In this document: positions 54,282-62,434 of the stretch, piece after piece
How the letters are laid out: every line of letters begins with the position of its first letter
How positions within the stretch are numbered: the first letter of the stretch is position 1
Assembly: GCF_027625935.1 (NCBI RefSeq)
Contig: NZ_CP115300.1
Span: 6,944,001 to 7,008,000 of the forward strand
Origin: Streptomyces camelliae
GTDB taxonomy: Bacteria; Actinomycetota; Actinomycetes; Streptomycetales; Streptomycetaceae
Direction of reading: 5' to 3'
Length of the DNA stretch: 64,000 nt
Made by a program: the position numbers and the translations under genes
Notes under the pieces: model-generated
What the model saw: the letters and a program-made list of their open reading frames with translations, nothing else
Database searches by the model: none
Told to the model about the DNA's origin: nothing

Positions 54282-55043
54282 ATGCCCCTCAGCCTCACCG
54301 TCCTCGGCACCGCCTCCCCGCATCCCGGTCCCGACCGGCCCTGCTCGGGGTATCTGCTGGCCGGCGGTGGGGCCGAGGTGTGGGTGGACGCGGGCCCCGG
54401 GTCGTTCGCCGCGTTGCAACGGCACACGGATCCGGCACGGCTCACCGCGATCTGGATCTCCCATCTGCACGCCGACCACAGTGCCGACCTGCTCGCCGCC
54501 GCCTATGCCTTCGCCTTCGGCGGGATGACCCCGCACGCGCCGGTCCCGGTGTACGCCCCGCGGGACTGTGCCCAGCGGCTGGCCGGCTTCTTCGGGCGGC
54601 CGGACGTCGGGTTCCTCAAGGACGTCTTCGACTTCCGGGCGCTGTACGACGGCCACGACGTCCGGCACTGGAACCTCCGGCTGACCGCCCGCGCCGTCGC
54701 CCACGACACCGAGGCGTACGGGCTGCGCGCCGAGTGCCAGGGGAGCGTGTTCGCGTACTCGGGGGACAGCGGGCCGTGCGCCGCGCTCGGTGAACTCGCC
54801 TACCGTGCCGATCTGTTCCTGTGCGAGGCCGACATCGACGTGCATCGCGAGAGCGAACAGGGCGCACAGGTGCATCTGACGCCCGAGGACGCCGGGCGTA
54901 TCGCCCGCGAGGCGCGTGTGCGCGGGCTGCTCGTCACCCACGTCGGTCCCACGCTCACCCGCGAGGCGGCCACCGCACGCGCCGCCGAGGTGGCGGGCCG
55001 ACCCACCTTCGCCGCGGTCGAGGGCGCCACCCACACGCTCTGA
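54282..55043 (+). CDS. MBL-fold metallohydrolase
   Basis: 253 residues from ATG (MPLSLTVLGTASPHPG). Metallo-beta-lactamase motif HLHADHSAD (H61, H63, D65, H66), AYSGDSGP and LFLCEADIDVHRE, and a final VTHVGPTLTREAAT. Resembles RNase Z/arylsulfatase-like MBL hydrolases. The frame runs upstream through the repeat element and is not coding there. Substrate unknown. Confidence 0.87.
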   Translation: MPLSLTVLGTASPHPGPDRPCSGYLLAGGGAEVWVDAGPGSFAALQRHTDPARLTAIWISHLHADHSADLLAAAYAFAFGGMTPHAPVPVYAPRDCAQRLAGFFGRPDVGFLKDVFDFRALYDGHDVRHWNLRLTARAVAHDTEAYGLRAECQGSVFAYSGDSGPCAALGELAYRADLFLCEADIDVHRESEQGAQVHLTPEDAGRIAREARVRGLLVTHVGPTLTREAATARAAEVAGRPTFAAVEGATHTL

Positions 55044-55125
55044 GGGCGCCCCCCGACTTCCTTTGTCAGAAGCATTGACGAAACACAGGCCCCCTCTTAC
55101 CTTCAACCGCGTCGTACTTCGTACG

Positions 55126-55135
55126 TCATATATGA
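55126..55135. promoter_or_regulatory. TCATATATGA palindrome before the FCD regulator
   Basis: Perfect 10-bp AT-rich palindrome 31 bases before the GntR/FCD start, in GTACGTCATATATGAGACG. Resembles FCD-type GntR operators; autoregulation is inferred. Confidence 0.5.
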
Positions 55136-55165
55136 GACGCGATATGTGAGATCCGAGAGGGCCGC

Positions 55166-55849
55166 ATGACCTCTGTGCCCACCCCGATCCCGTCCCGCAC
55201 GCAGTTCGTGCTGGACGCGATCAAACACCGCATCCTGACCGGGCAGCTGACGCCCGGACAGGCCCTGGTCGAGACGGAGCTGGCCGCGCAGTTCGGGGTG
55301 TCCAAGACCCCGGTGCGCGAGGCGCTGAAGACCCTCGCCGGGACCGGCCTCGTCGTGATGAGCCAGTACAAGGGCGTCACGGTGCGCATGGTGGACGCGG
55401 ACATGGCGCGCGAGGTCTACGACGTGCGCCTGCTGCTGGAGCCGGAGGCGCTGCGCAGGGCCGTCCGGCGCGGTGCCTCCCTCGACGACGCCCGCGACGC
55501 GCTCTCCCGCGCCGACGAGGCCACCGACACCGCCGAACGGTCGCTCGCCAACCGGGAGTTCCACCGCGCCCTCTACCTGCCGTGCGGCAACCCGCTGCTC
55601 GGCCGGATGCTCGACGAGGTCCGCGACCAGGCCGCCCTCGTCTCCGCCGTCGCCTGGGCCACCGACCCCTCCTGGGAGCGGGAGGCCGCCGAGCACCGGG
55701 ACATCCTGCGGCTCGCGCTCGCCGGCGACGCCGATGGGGCCGCCGGCGCCCTGCACGCCCACATCGCGTCCTTCGTCCAGCGCGCATTCCCCTCGGACAC
55801 CTCGGACCCCTCGGACCCCCAGCCCCACGCAGAGGAAGGTCATCGATGA
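55166..55849 (+). CDS. GntR-family regulator with FCD domain
   Basis: 227 residues. Winged helix IKHRILTGQLTPGQALVETELAAQFGVSKTPVREALKTLAGTGLV (about 19-65), then an FCD domain whose metal-binding residues include D and H in REFHRALYLPCGNP and HRDILRLALAGDADGA. Start overlaps nothing upstream; stop overlaps the DHDPS-like gene. Likely senses a sugar acid or its derivative and controls the following catabolic genes. Confidence 0.92.
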   Translation: MTSVPTPIPSRTQFVLDAIKHRILTGQLTPGQALVETELAAQFGVSKTPVREALKTLAGTGLVVMSQYKGVTVRMVDADMAREVYDVRLLLEPEALRRAVRRGASLDDARDALSRADEATDTAERSLANREFHRALYLPCGNPLLGRMLDEVRDQAALVSAVAWATDPSWEREAAEHRDILRLALAGDADGAAGALHAHIASFVQRAFPSDTSDPSDPQPHAEEGHR

Positions 55850-56757
55850 GCAGCGTGACGTTCGAGAGCAGGCGGGCGGCCCTGGCCGACGTGGTGGCCA
55901 TCCCGGTGACCCCGTTCGCCGCGGACGGCTCCATCGACACCGGCACCCACCGGGCCCTGCTGCGCCGCCTGCTCGAAGCCGGGATCACCACCCTCACCCC
56001 GAACGGCAACACCGGCGAGTTCTACGCTCTCAGCCCCGAAGAGCGCCGTGTCGTCACCGAGTCGACCATCGACGAGGTCGGCGACCGCGCCGCGATCCTC
56101 GTCGGTGTCGGACACGATCTGCCCACCGCCGTCGCCTCCGCCCGGCACGCCCGTGACCTCGGCGCCGGCATGGTCATGGTGCACCAGCCCGCCCACCCCT
56201 ACGTCTCCGCGGCCGGCTGGGTCGACTACCACCGCGCCATCGCCGAGGCCGTGCCCGAGCTGGGCGTGGTGCCGTACCTGCGCAACGCCCAGCTGCCCGG
56301 CGCCCGGCTCGCCGAACTCGCCGACCACTGCCCGAACGTCATCGGCGTCAAGTACGCCGTACCGGACGCGTCCCGCTTCGCCGCCTTCGCCCGCGACGCC
56401 GGCCTCGACCGCTTCGTCTGGGTCGCCGGGCTCGCCGAGCCGTACGCCCCCTCCTACTTCTCGGCGGGCGCCACCGGCTTCACCTCCGGACTCGTGAACG
56501 TCGCCCCGGCCGTCTCGCTGAACATGATCGAAGCGCTGCGGTCCGGCGACTACCCGGCCGCCATGAAGGTCTGGGAGCAGATCCGCCGCTTCGAGGAACT
56601 CCGGGCCGCCCACGGCTCCGCCAACAACGTCACCGTCGTCAAGGAGGCCCTCGCCTCGCTCGGCCTGTGCCGCCGGGACGTCCGCCCGCCGAGCCGGCAC
56701 CTCCCCGAGGACGAGCGCGCCGAGGTCGCCGCCATCGCCGCCGGATGGTCCATATGA
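55846..56757 (+). CDS. Dihydrodipicolinate synthase-family sugar-acid aldolase/dehydratase
   Basis: 303 residues. NGNTGEF at 53-59, Y144 (VVPYLRN) and Schiff-base K169 in VIGVKYAVPDASRF. It lacks the DapA GTTGES loop and sits between an FCD regulator and an IlvD-type dehydratase, so a 2-keto-3-deoxy sugar-acid dehydratase or aldolase role is likely. Overlaps both neighbours by ATGA. Confidence 0.88.
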   Translation: MSSVTFESRRAALADVVAIPVTPFAADGSIDTGTHRALLRRLLEAGITTLTPNGNTGEFYALSPEERRVVTESTIDEVGDRAAILVGVGHDLPTAVASARHARDLGAGMVMVHQPAHPYVSAAGWVDYHRAIAEAVPELGVVPYLRNAQLPGARLAELADHCPNVIGVKYAVPDASRFAAFARDAGLDRFVWVAGLAEPYAPSYFSAGATGFTSGLVNVAPAVSLNMIEALRSGDYPAAMKVWEQIRRFEELRAAHGSANNVTVVKEALASLGLCRRDVRPPSRHLPEDERAEVAAIAAGWSI

Positions 56758-58487
56758 GCGTGCCCCGCAAGAGCCCCGAGGAGCTCAGAAGCCACCAGTG
56801 GTACGGCACCGAGGGCCTGCGCTCCTTCAGCCACCGCGCCCGCACCCGCCAGCTCGGCTATCTCCCCGAGGAACACCTCGGCAAGCCGGTCATCGCGATC
56901 CTCAACACCTGGTCCGACATCAACCCGTGCCATGTGCATCTGCGGGACCGCGCGCAGGCCGTGAAGCGGGGCGTGTGGCAGGCCGGGGGCTTCCCGCTCG
57001 AATTCCCGGTCTCCACGCTCAGCGAGACCTTCCAGAAGCCGACCCCCATGCTCTACCGCAACCTGCTCGCGCTGGAGACCGAGGAACTGCTGCGCTCCTA
57101 CCCCGTCGACGGCGCGGTCCTCATGGGCGGCTGCGACAAGTCGACCCCGGCCCTGCTCATGGGAGCCGCCTCGGCCGATGTGCCCGCCGTCTTCGTGCCG
57201 GCCGGGCCCATGCTCCCGGGCCACTGGCGCGGCGAGGTCCTCGGCTCCGGCACCGACATGTGGAAGTACTGGGACCACAAGCGGGCCGGCCTCATCGGCG
57301 ACTGCGAGATGGCCGAGCTGGAGAGCGGCCTGGCCCGCTCGCCGGGCCACTGCATGACGATGGGTACGGCGTCCACGCTGACGGCCGCCGCCGAGGCGCT
57401 CGGCGTGACCGTGCCGGGCGCGTCCAGCATCCCGGCGGTGGACTCGGGACACGACCGGATGGCCGCCAAGGCGGGCATGACGGCCGTCGAACTCGTCCAC
57501 CAGGACCGGAAGCTGAGCCGGATCCTCACCCGTGAGGCCTTCGAGGACGCCGTCACCACCGTGCTCGGCCTCGGCGGCTCCACCAACGCCGTGATCCATC
57601 TGATCGCCATGGCCGGCCGGGCGGGCGTACGGCTCACCCTGGACGACTTCGACCGCATCGCCCGCACCGTGCCCGTCCTCGCCGACGTCCGCCCCGGCGG
57701 CCGGAAGTACCTCATGGAGGACTTCCACTTCGCCGGCGGCCTGCCCGGCTTCCTCTCCCGGATCCCGGACCTGCTCCACCTGGACCGGCCGACGGTCTCG
57801 TACGACACCCTGCGCGAGCAGATCGCGGGCGCCCAGGTGCACCACGACGACGTCATCCGGACCCGGGACAACCCGGTCGCGAGCGAGGGCGGGGTCGCCG
57901 TACTGCGCGGCAACCTCTGCCCGGACGGCGCGGTCGTCAAGCACATCGCCGCCGAGCCCCACCTGCTCAAGCACACCGGACCGGCGGTCGTCTTCGACGA
58001 CTACAGGACCATGCAGCGCATCATCAACGACCCTGCGCTCGGCATCACCGCCGACAGCGTGCTGGTGCTGCGCAACGCCGGGCCCAAGGGCGGACCCGGC
58101 ATGCCCGAGTACGGCATGCTCCCCATCCCCGACCACCTGCTCAAGCAGGGCGTGCGGGACATGGTGCGGATCTCCGACGCCCGGATGAGCGGAACGAGTT
58201 ACGGCGCCTGTGTGCTGCACGTGGCCCCGGAGTCGTACGTCGGCGGGCCCCTGGCGCTGGTGCGCACCGGGGATCTCATCACCCTGGACGTCGACGCCCG
58301 CAGCCTCCATCTCCACGTGGACGACGAGGAGTTGGCGCGCCGCAGGGCCGAGTGGACCCCGCCGCCCGCCCGGTACGAACGCGGCTACGGCGCCCTCTAC
58401 AACGAGCAGATCACCCAGGCCGACACCGGCTGCGACTTCGAGTTCCTCGCCCGGCCGGGCCACGTGCCGGACCCGTACGCCGGCTGA
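56754..58487 (+). CDS. IlvD/Edd-family sugar-acid dehydratase
   Basis: 577 residues. Fe-S cysteines C59 (NPCHVH), C127 (GGCDKSTP, carboxylated Lys 129) and C200 (GHCMTMGTAS). Sugar-acid type rather than dihydroxyacid dehydratase of branched-chain synthesis (NHRARTRQLGYLPE-type start, HWRGEVLGSGTDMWKY). Pentonate or hexonate dehydration is expected. Operon with the DHDPS-like enzyme suggests it feeds 2-keto-3-deoxy acid to it. Confidence 0.9.
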   Translation: MSVPRKSPEELRSHQWYGTEGLRSFSHRARTRQLGYLPEEHLGKPVIAILNTWSDINPCHVHLRDRAQAVKRGVWQAGGFPLEFPVSTLSETFQKPTPMLYRNLLALETEELLRSYPVDGAVLMGGCDKSTPALLMGAASADVPAVFVPAGPMLPGHWRGEVLGSGTDMWKYWDHKRAGLIGDCEMAELESGLARSPGHCMTMGTASTLTAAAEALGVTVPGASSIPAVDSGHDRMAAKAGMTAVELVHQDRKLSRILTREAFEDAVTTVLGLGGSTNAVIHLIAMAGRAGVRLTLDDFDRIARTVPVLADVRPGGRKYLMEDFHFAGGLPGFLSRIPDLLHLDRPTVSYDTLREQIAGAQVHHDDVIRTRDNPVASEGGVAVLRGNLCPDGAVVKHIAAEPHLLKHTGPAVVFDDYRTMQRIINDPALGITADSVLVLRNAGPKGGPGMPEYGMLPIPDHLLKQGVRDMVRISDARMSGTSYGACVLHVAPESYVGGPLALVRTGDLITLDVDARSLHLHVDDEELARRRAEWTPPPARYERGYGALYNEQITQADTGCDFEFLARPGHVPDPYAG

Positions 58488-58510
58488 GCACACCCGTGTA
58501 TCCGCCTGTC

Positions 58511-58545
58511 GAAGCGCTTCACGCATGTGCATGTAGCAAGCGCTT
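58511..58545. promoter_or_regulatory. Two LacI-type operators upstream of the ABC operon
   Basis: GAAGCGCTTC (58511-58520) is a perfect palindrome and AAGCGCTT (58538-58545) another, 26 bp centre to centre. The CG-centred AAGCGCTT core is typical of LacI-family operators. They precede the sugar permease genes; the regulator gene is not in this window. Confidence 0.72.
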
Positions 58546-58594
58546 CCTATGCCCACCGCACTCGCTGAACAGCCCACTGCGAACGGAGAAAGTC

Positions 58595-59530
58595 ATGGCC
58601 CAAGCCGCAGCCGTGGCGGAACCGCCCGCGCCACCCCGGCGGCGCCGTGCCTCCGCGACCCCGCGCAGGCTGCCGTACCTGCTGATCGCCCCGGCGGCCC
58701 TGCTGATGCTGGGCTTCATCGCCTACCCGGTGCTCAGCGTCTTCTACTACAGCCTGCAGAACTACAACCCGACCAAGCCGTGGCGGAACGGCTTCGCGGG
58801 ATTCGGCAACTTCACGCAGATCTTCGCCCACGACCCCCAGTTCTGGGACACGCTGACCTTCAGCGCCAAGTGGGTCGTGGTGGAAGTCGGGTTGCAGTTG
58901 CTGTTGGGCCTGGCGCTGGCGCTCATCGTCAACCAGACCTTCGTCGGCCGGGCGCTGGGCCGCGCCCTGGTCTTCTCGCCCTGGGCCGTCTCCGGCGTGC
59001 TGACCTCCGCGATCTGGGTGCTGCTCTACAACTCCCAGACGGGCATCACCCGTTACCTTGCCGACGCGGGGCTGGGGTCGTACGGCACCAGCTGGCTGTC
59101 GGACACCTCCACCGTCTTCCCGGCGGCGGTCGTCGCCGACCTGTGGCGGGGTGTGCCCTTCTTCGCGATCCTCATCCTCGCCGACCTCCAGTCCGTCTCG
59201 AAGGACCTGTACGAGGCCGCCGAGGTCGACGGGGCGAGCAGGATCAAGCAGTTCTGGCACATCACCCTGCCCCATCTGAAGGACGCCATCGTGCTGTCCA
59301 CGCTGCTGCGCGCGGTGTGGGAGTTCAACAACGTCGACCTGCTCTACACCCTGACCGGCGGCGGTCCGGCCGGCGAGACCACGACCCTTCCCCTCTACAT
59401 CGCCAACACCAGTGTCGACGCACACAACTTCGGCTACGCCTCCGCGCTGACCACGGTGGCGTTCGTGATCCTGCTCTTCTGCTCGATCGTCTATCTGCGG
59501 CTGAGCAAGTTCGGAGGTGAGAGCAAGTGA
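58595..59530 (+). CDS. Sugar ABC transporter permease (MalF type)
   Basis: 311 residues from ATG with GGAGA upstream. N-terminal LLIAPAALLMLGFIAYPVLSVFYYS, EAA loop DLYEAAEVDGASRIKQFWHITLPHLKDAI, end SIVYLRLSKFGGESK. Six helices. Overlaps the MalG-type gene by GTGA. No solute-binding protein is encoded beside it, which is unusual. Confidence 0.92.
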   Translation: MAQAAAVAEPPAPPRRRRASATPRRLPYLLIAPAALLMLGFIAYPVLSVFYYSLQNYNPTKPWRNGFAGFGNFTQIFAHDPQFWDTLTFSAKWVVVEVGLQLLLGLALALIVNQTFVGRALGRALVFSPWAVSGVLTSAIWVLLYNSQTGITRYLADAGLGSYGTSWLSDTSTVFPAAVVADLWRGVPFFAILILADLQSVSKDLYEAAEVDGASRIKQFWHITLPHLKDAIVLSTLLRAVWEFNNVDLLYTLTGGGPAGETTTLPLYIANTSVDAHNFGYASALTTVAFVILLFCSIVYLRLSKFGGESK

Positions 59531-60414
59531 TCACCGAGATCGCTCCCGCGGAGGACGAGCGCGTGGCGCCCGAGCCCGCCCTGCCCCGCAAGCGGCGGCG
59601 CGCCTGGGACGAGGTACCGCGCTGGCAGATCTATGTCCCCTTGTCGATCTATCTCCTCTTCACCCTGATCCCCTTCTACTGGATCCTGCTCTTCGCCCTG
59701 CGCCCGGCAGGCTCCACCTCGCTCGTGCCGTGGCCGATGACCTTCGAACACTTCCAGAAGGTGTGGACCGAGCGCAGCTTCGGCACCTACTTCACCAACA
59801 GCGTCTACGTCGGCCTCGCCACCCTGGTGCTGACCACCGTCGTCGCCCTGGCCGGCGGCTACGCCCTCGCCCGCTTCGACTTCAGGATCAAGCGCGGGTT
59901 CATGCTGGCCCTGCTGTGTTCCCAGTTCGTACCGGGCGCGCTGCTGCTGGTCCCGCTGTTCCAGATCTTCGCCAAGCTGTCGATGATCAACTCGCTCGCG
60001 AGTGTCGTCATCGCCGAGACCGTCTTCCAGCTGCCGCTGTCGATGATCCTCATCAGCGGGTTCATCCGGAACGTGCCGTACTCCCTGGAGGAGGCCGCCT
60101 GGGTGGACGGCTGCAACCGGATGACCGCCTTCCGGATCGTCGTCCTGCCGCTGCTGCGGCCCGGGCTGATCGCCGTCGGCTCCTTCGCCTTCGTGCACGC
60201 CTGGAACCACTTCCTGTTCGCCCTGATGTTCCTGTCCGACCAGAGCAAGCAGACCATCCCGGTCGGCCTCAACACCCTGATGAGCGCGGACAGCGTCGAC
60301 CTCGGCGCGCTGGCGGCGGGCGGCATCATCGCGGCCGTACCCGTCGTGATCGTCTTCGCCTTCATCCAGAAGTGGCTGATCACCGGCTTCAGCGCGGGGG
60401 CGGTGAAGGGATGA
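59527..60414 (+). CDS. Sugar ABC transporter permease (MalG type)
   Basis: 295 residues from GTG. IYVPLSIYLLFTLIPFYWILLFALRPAGST near the N-terminus, EAA loop SLEEAAWVDGCNRMTAFRIVVLPLLRPGL, end WLITGFSAGAVKG. Partner of the MalF-type permease; stop overlaps the Gfo/Idh start. Confidence 0.92.
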   Translation: MITEIAPAEDERVAPEPALPRKRRRAWDEVPRWQIYVPLSIYLLFTLIPFYWILLFALRPAGSTSLVPWPMTFEHFQKVWTERSFGTYFTNSVYVGLATLVLTTVVALAGGYALARFDFRIKRGFMLALLCSQFVPGALLLVPLFQIFAKLSMINSLASVVIAETVFQLPLSMILISGFIRNVPYSLEEAAWVDGCNRMTAFRIVVLPLLRPGLIAVGSFAFVHAWNHFLFALMFLSDQSKQTIPVGLNTLMSADSVDLGALAAGGIIAAVPVVIVFAFIQKWLITGFSAGAVKG

Positions 60415-61550
60415 CACTGCCGATCGTTCTCGCGGGCGCGCGCGGTCACGGCCGCTGGCACCTCGACAACATCCGCCGGCTCCAGCGGCGCGGCCTCGTC
60501 CGGCTCGCCGGGATCTGCGAGCTGACCCCGCTGGCCCCGCACGAGATCCCCGACGGCCTCGGCACGCCCGAGCAGTCCGCCGACTTCGGTGCGCTCCTCG
60601 ACGCCACCGGCGCCCGGATCGCGGTCGTCTGCACCCCCATCCCCACCCACACCGACCTCGCGCTCACGGCCGCCGCCCGGGGCGTGCACCTGCTGCTGGA
60701 GAAGCCGCCCGCGCCGTCGTACGCGGAGTTCCGGCGCATGGCCGACGGGGTCGGCACGGCGGGCGTGGTCTGCCAGATCGGGTTCCAGTCGCTCGGTTCG
60801 CACGCCGTGCCCGCGATCCGGCGGCTGCTCGCCGAGGGCGCGATCGGCGAGATCGTCGGGGTCGGCGGCGCCGGCGCCTGGGCCCGCGACGAGGCCTACT
60901 ACCGGCGCGCCCCCTGGGCCGGCCGGCGCCGCCTGAACGGCACCGACGTGGTCGACGGAGTCCTCACCAACCCCCTCGCGCACGCCGTCGCCACCGGTCT
61001 CGCCCTGCTCGGCACCACCCGCGCCGAGGACGTCACCGGCATCGAGACCGAGCTGCGGCGGGCCAACGACATCGAGTCCGACGACACCTCCTGCGTCCGC
61101 GTGAGCACCCCGCGCGGCCCGGTCACCGTCGCCGCGACCCTGTGCGCCGAGGAGCCGGGGGAGCCGTACGTCCTGGTGCACGGCGGCAGCGGCCGGATCA
61201 CCTTCTGGTACAAGCAGGACCGGGTACTGCTCCAGCGCGCCGGACACGGTCCGGAGGAGACCGAGTACGGCCGCACCGACCTGCTGGAGAACCTGGTCGA
61301 GCACCTGCAGAGCGGTACCGAGCTGCTGGTCCCGCCGGACGACACCGGCGCCTTCATGCGGGTCGTGGAGGCCGTCCGCACCGCCCCCGACCCGGCCCCG
61401 CTCCCGGACGGCGCCTGGCGGCGGCTGCCCGCCGAGGACCGCCGGATCGTGCCCGGCATCGACGCACTGGTCGCGGCCTCGGCCGACACCCTCGCCCTCT
61501 ACTCCGAACTGGGCGCCCCCTGGGCCGTACGGAACGAGGCGAGCCGCTGA
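60411..61550 (+). CDS. Gfo/Idh/MocA-family oxidoreductase
   Basis: 379 residues. NAD(P)-binding VLAGARGHGRWHLDNI near the N-terminus, EKPPAPS (EKP motif) near 97-103, and the GTDVVDGVLTNPLAHAVATGLALL segment in the C-terminal domain that replaces the GGGxLxDxGxH. Oxidoreductase of sugars or sugar acids. Placed in the operon between the permeases and the PmoA-like gene. Confidence 0.9.
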   Translation: MTLPIVLAGARGHGRWHLDNIRRLQRRGLVRLAGICELTPLAPHEIPDGLGTPEQSADFGALLDATGARIAVVCTPIPTHTDLALTAAARGVHLLLEKPPAPSYAEFRRMADGVGTAGVVCQIGFQSLGSHAVPAIRRLLAEGAIGEIVGVGGAGAWARDEAYYRRAPWAGRRRLNGTDVVDGVLTNPLAHAVATGLALLGTTRAEDVTGIETELRRANDIESDDTSCVRVSTPRGPVTVAATLCAEEPGEPYVLVHGGSGRITFWYKQDRVLLQRAGHGPEETEYGRTDLLENLVEHLQSGTELLVPPDDTGAFMRVVEAVRTAPDPAPLPDGAWRRLPAEDRRIVPGIDALVAASADTLALYSELGAPWAVRNEASR

Positions 61551-62434
61551 TGGCCTCCCCCGACACCCTGGTCCTGCGGGCCGCGGGCCGCCCGGTCGCC
61601 CGGTACGTCACCCGGCCCGAACTGCCCGCCCGGCTCTCCCCCCGCCCCTATCTGCACCCGGTCACCACGCTGGCCGGTACAGCGGTGACCGAGCTGAGCC
61701 CCGCCGACCACGCACACCACCTCGGCGTCGGTGTCGCCGTTCCCGACGTCGAGGGGCACAACTTCTGGGGCGGGCGCTCCCCCAAGCTCTCAACTTCGTT
61801 CGAGCAGGGAGGTACCCCCACCGTCCGCGACCAGGGGCCGACCGAGCTCGACGACCACGGCGCCCAGCGGCACAGCGCCTTCCAACTGCGCGACCCCGAC
61901 GGCTTCATGGAGGAGCTGCGCTGGGTCGCCGCCGGGGCCGAGCTGCTGCGCGAGCGCCGTACTGTCGCCGCCGTCGAACTCACCGCCACGGCCTGGGCTC
62001 TGGACTTCACCTTCTCCCTCACCAACGTCACCCCGGGGACCCTGACCATCGGCAGCCCCGCCACCGACGGACGGCCCGGCGCGGCCTACGGCGGCTTCTT
62101 CTGGCGGGCTCGGAAGGAACCCCGGGCACCCGAGGTCTTCACCGCCGACCGCGAGGGCGAGGACGGGGTGCACGGCCGGTGTGCCGGGTGGCTGGCGCTC
62201 GCCGGGGCCGGCTGGACGCTGGTCTTCGCCGGCGCCACCGAGGAGACCCGGCGCGACCCGTGGTTCGTGCGCGCCGCCGAGTACCCGGGCGTGGGCTCGT
62301 CGCTGGCGCACACCGAGCGGCTGACCGTCGAGCCCGGCGTGACCGCCGTACGCCGGATCGTCACCGTCGTCGCCGACGGCCGGCTGGACCGGGACGGGGC
62401 CGCCGCGCTGGCCCGGAAGGCGGTGAGCGCATGA
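61550..62434 (+). CDS. PmoA-like (DUF6807) protein with in-frame repeat insertion
   Basis: 294 residues. Beta-sandwich PmoA-family features: YLHPVTTLAGTAVTELSPADHAHHLGVGVAVPDVEGHNFWGG then GAQRHSAFQLRDPDGF. Between GHNFWGG and the later EELRW lies RSPKLSTSFEQGGTPTV (about residues 76-92), which is translated from a Streptomyces palindromic repeat. PmoA genes co-occur with Gfo/Idh and sugar importers in carbohydrate use; biochemical role unknown. Confidence 0.85.
   Translation: MASPDTLVLRAAGRPVARYVTRPELPARLSPRPYLHPVTTLAGTAVTELSPADHAHHLGVGVAVPDVEGHNFWGGRSPKLSTSFEQGGTPTVRDQGPTELDDHGAQRHSAFQLRDPDGFMEELRWVAAGAELLRERRTVAAVELTATAWALDFTFSLTNVTPGTLTIGSPATDGRPGAAYGGFFWRARKEPRAPEVFTADREGEDGVHGRCAGWLALAGAGWTLVFAGATEETRRDPWFVRAAEYPGVGSSLAHTERLTVEPGVTAVRRIVTVVADGRLDRDGAAALARKAVSA
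61775..61819. repeat. Palindromic repeat inserted in frame in the PmoA-like gene
   Basis: GCTCCCCCAAGCTCTCAACT then TCGTTCGAGCAGGGAGGTAC: same family as the unit at 54153, with a few changes. It adds about 15 codons with no stop and keeps the frame. Confidence 0.75.

Noticed and set aside
51617..54445. 942-codon minus-strand frame
   Set aside because: Overlaps supported genes; arginine/glycine-rich composition, no domains.
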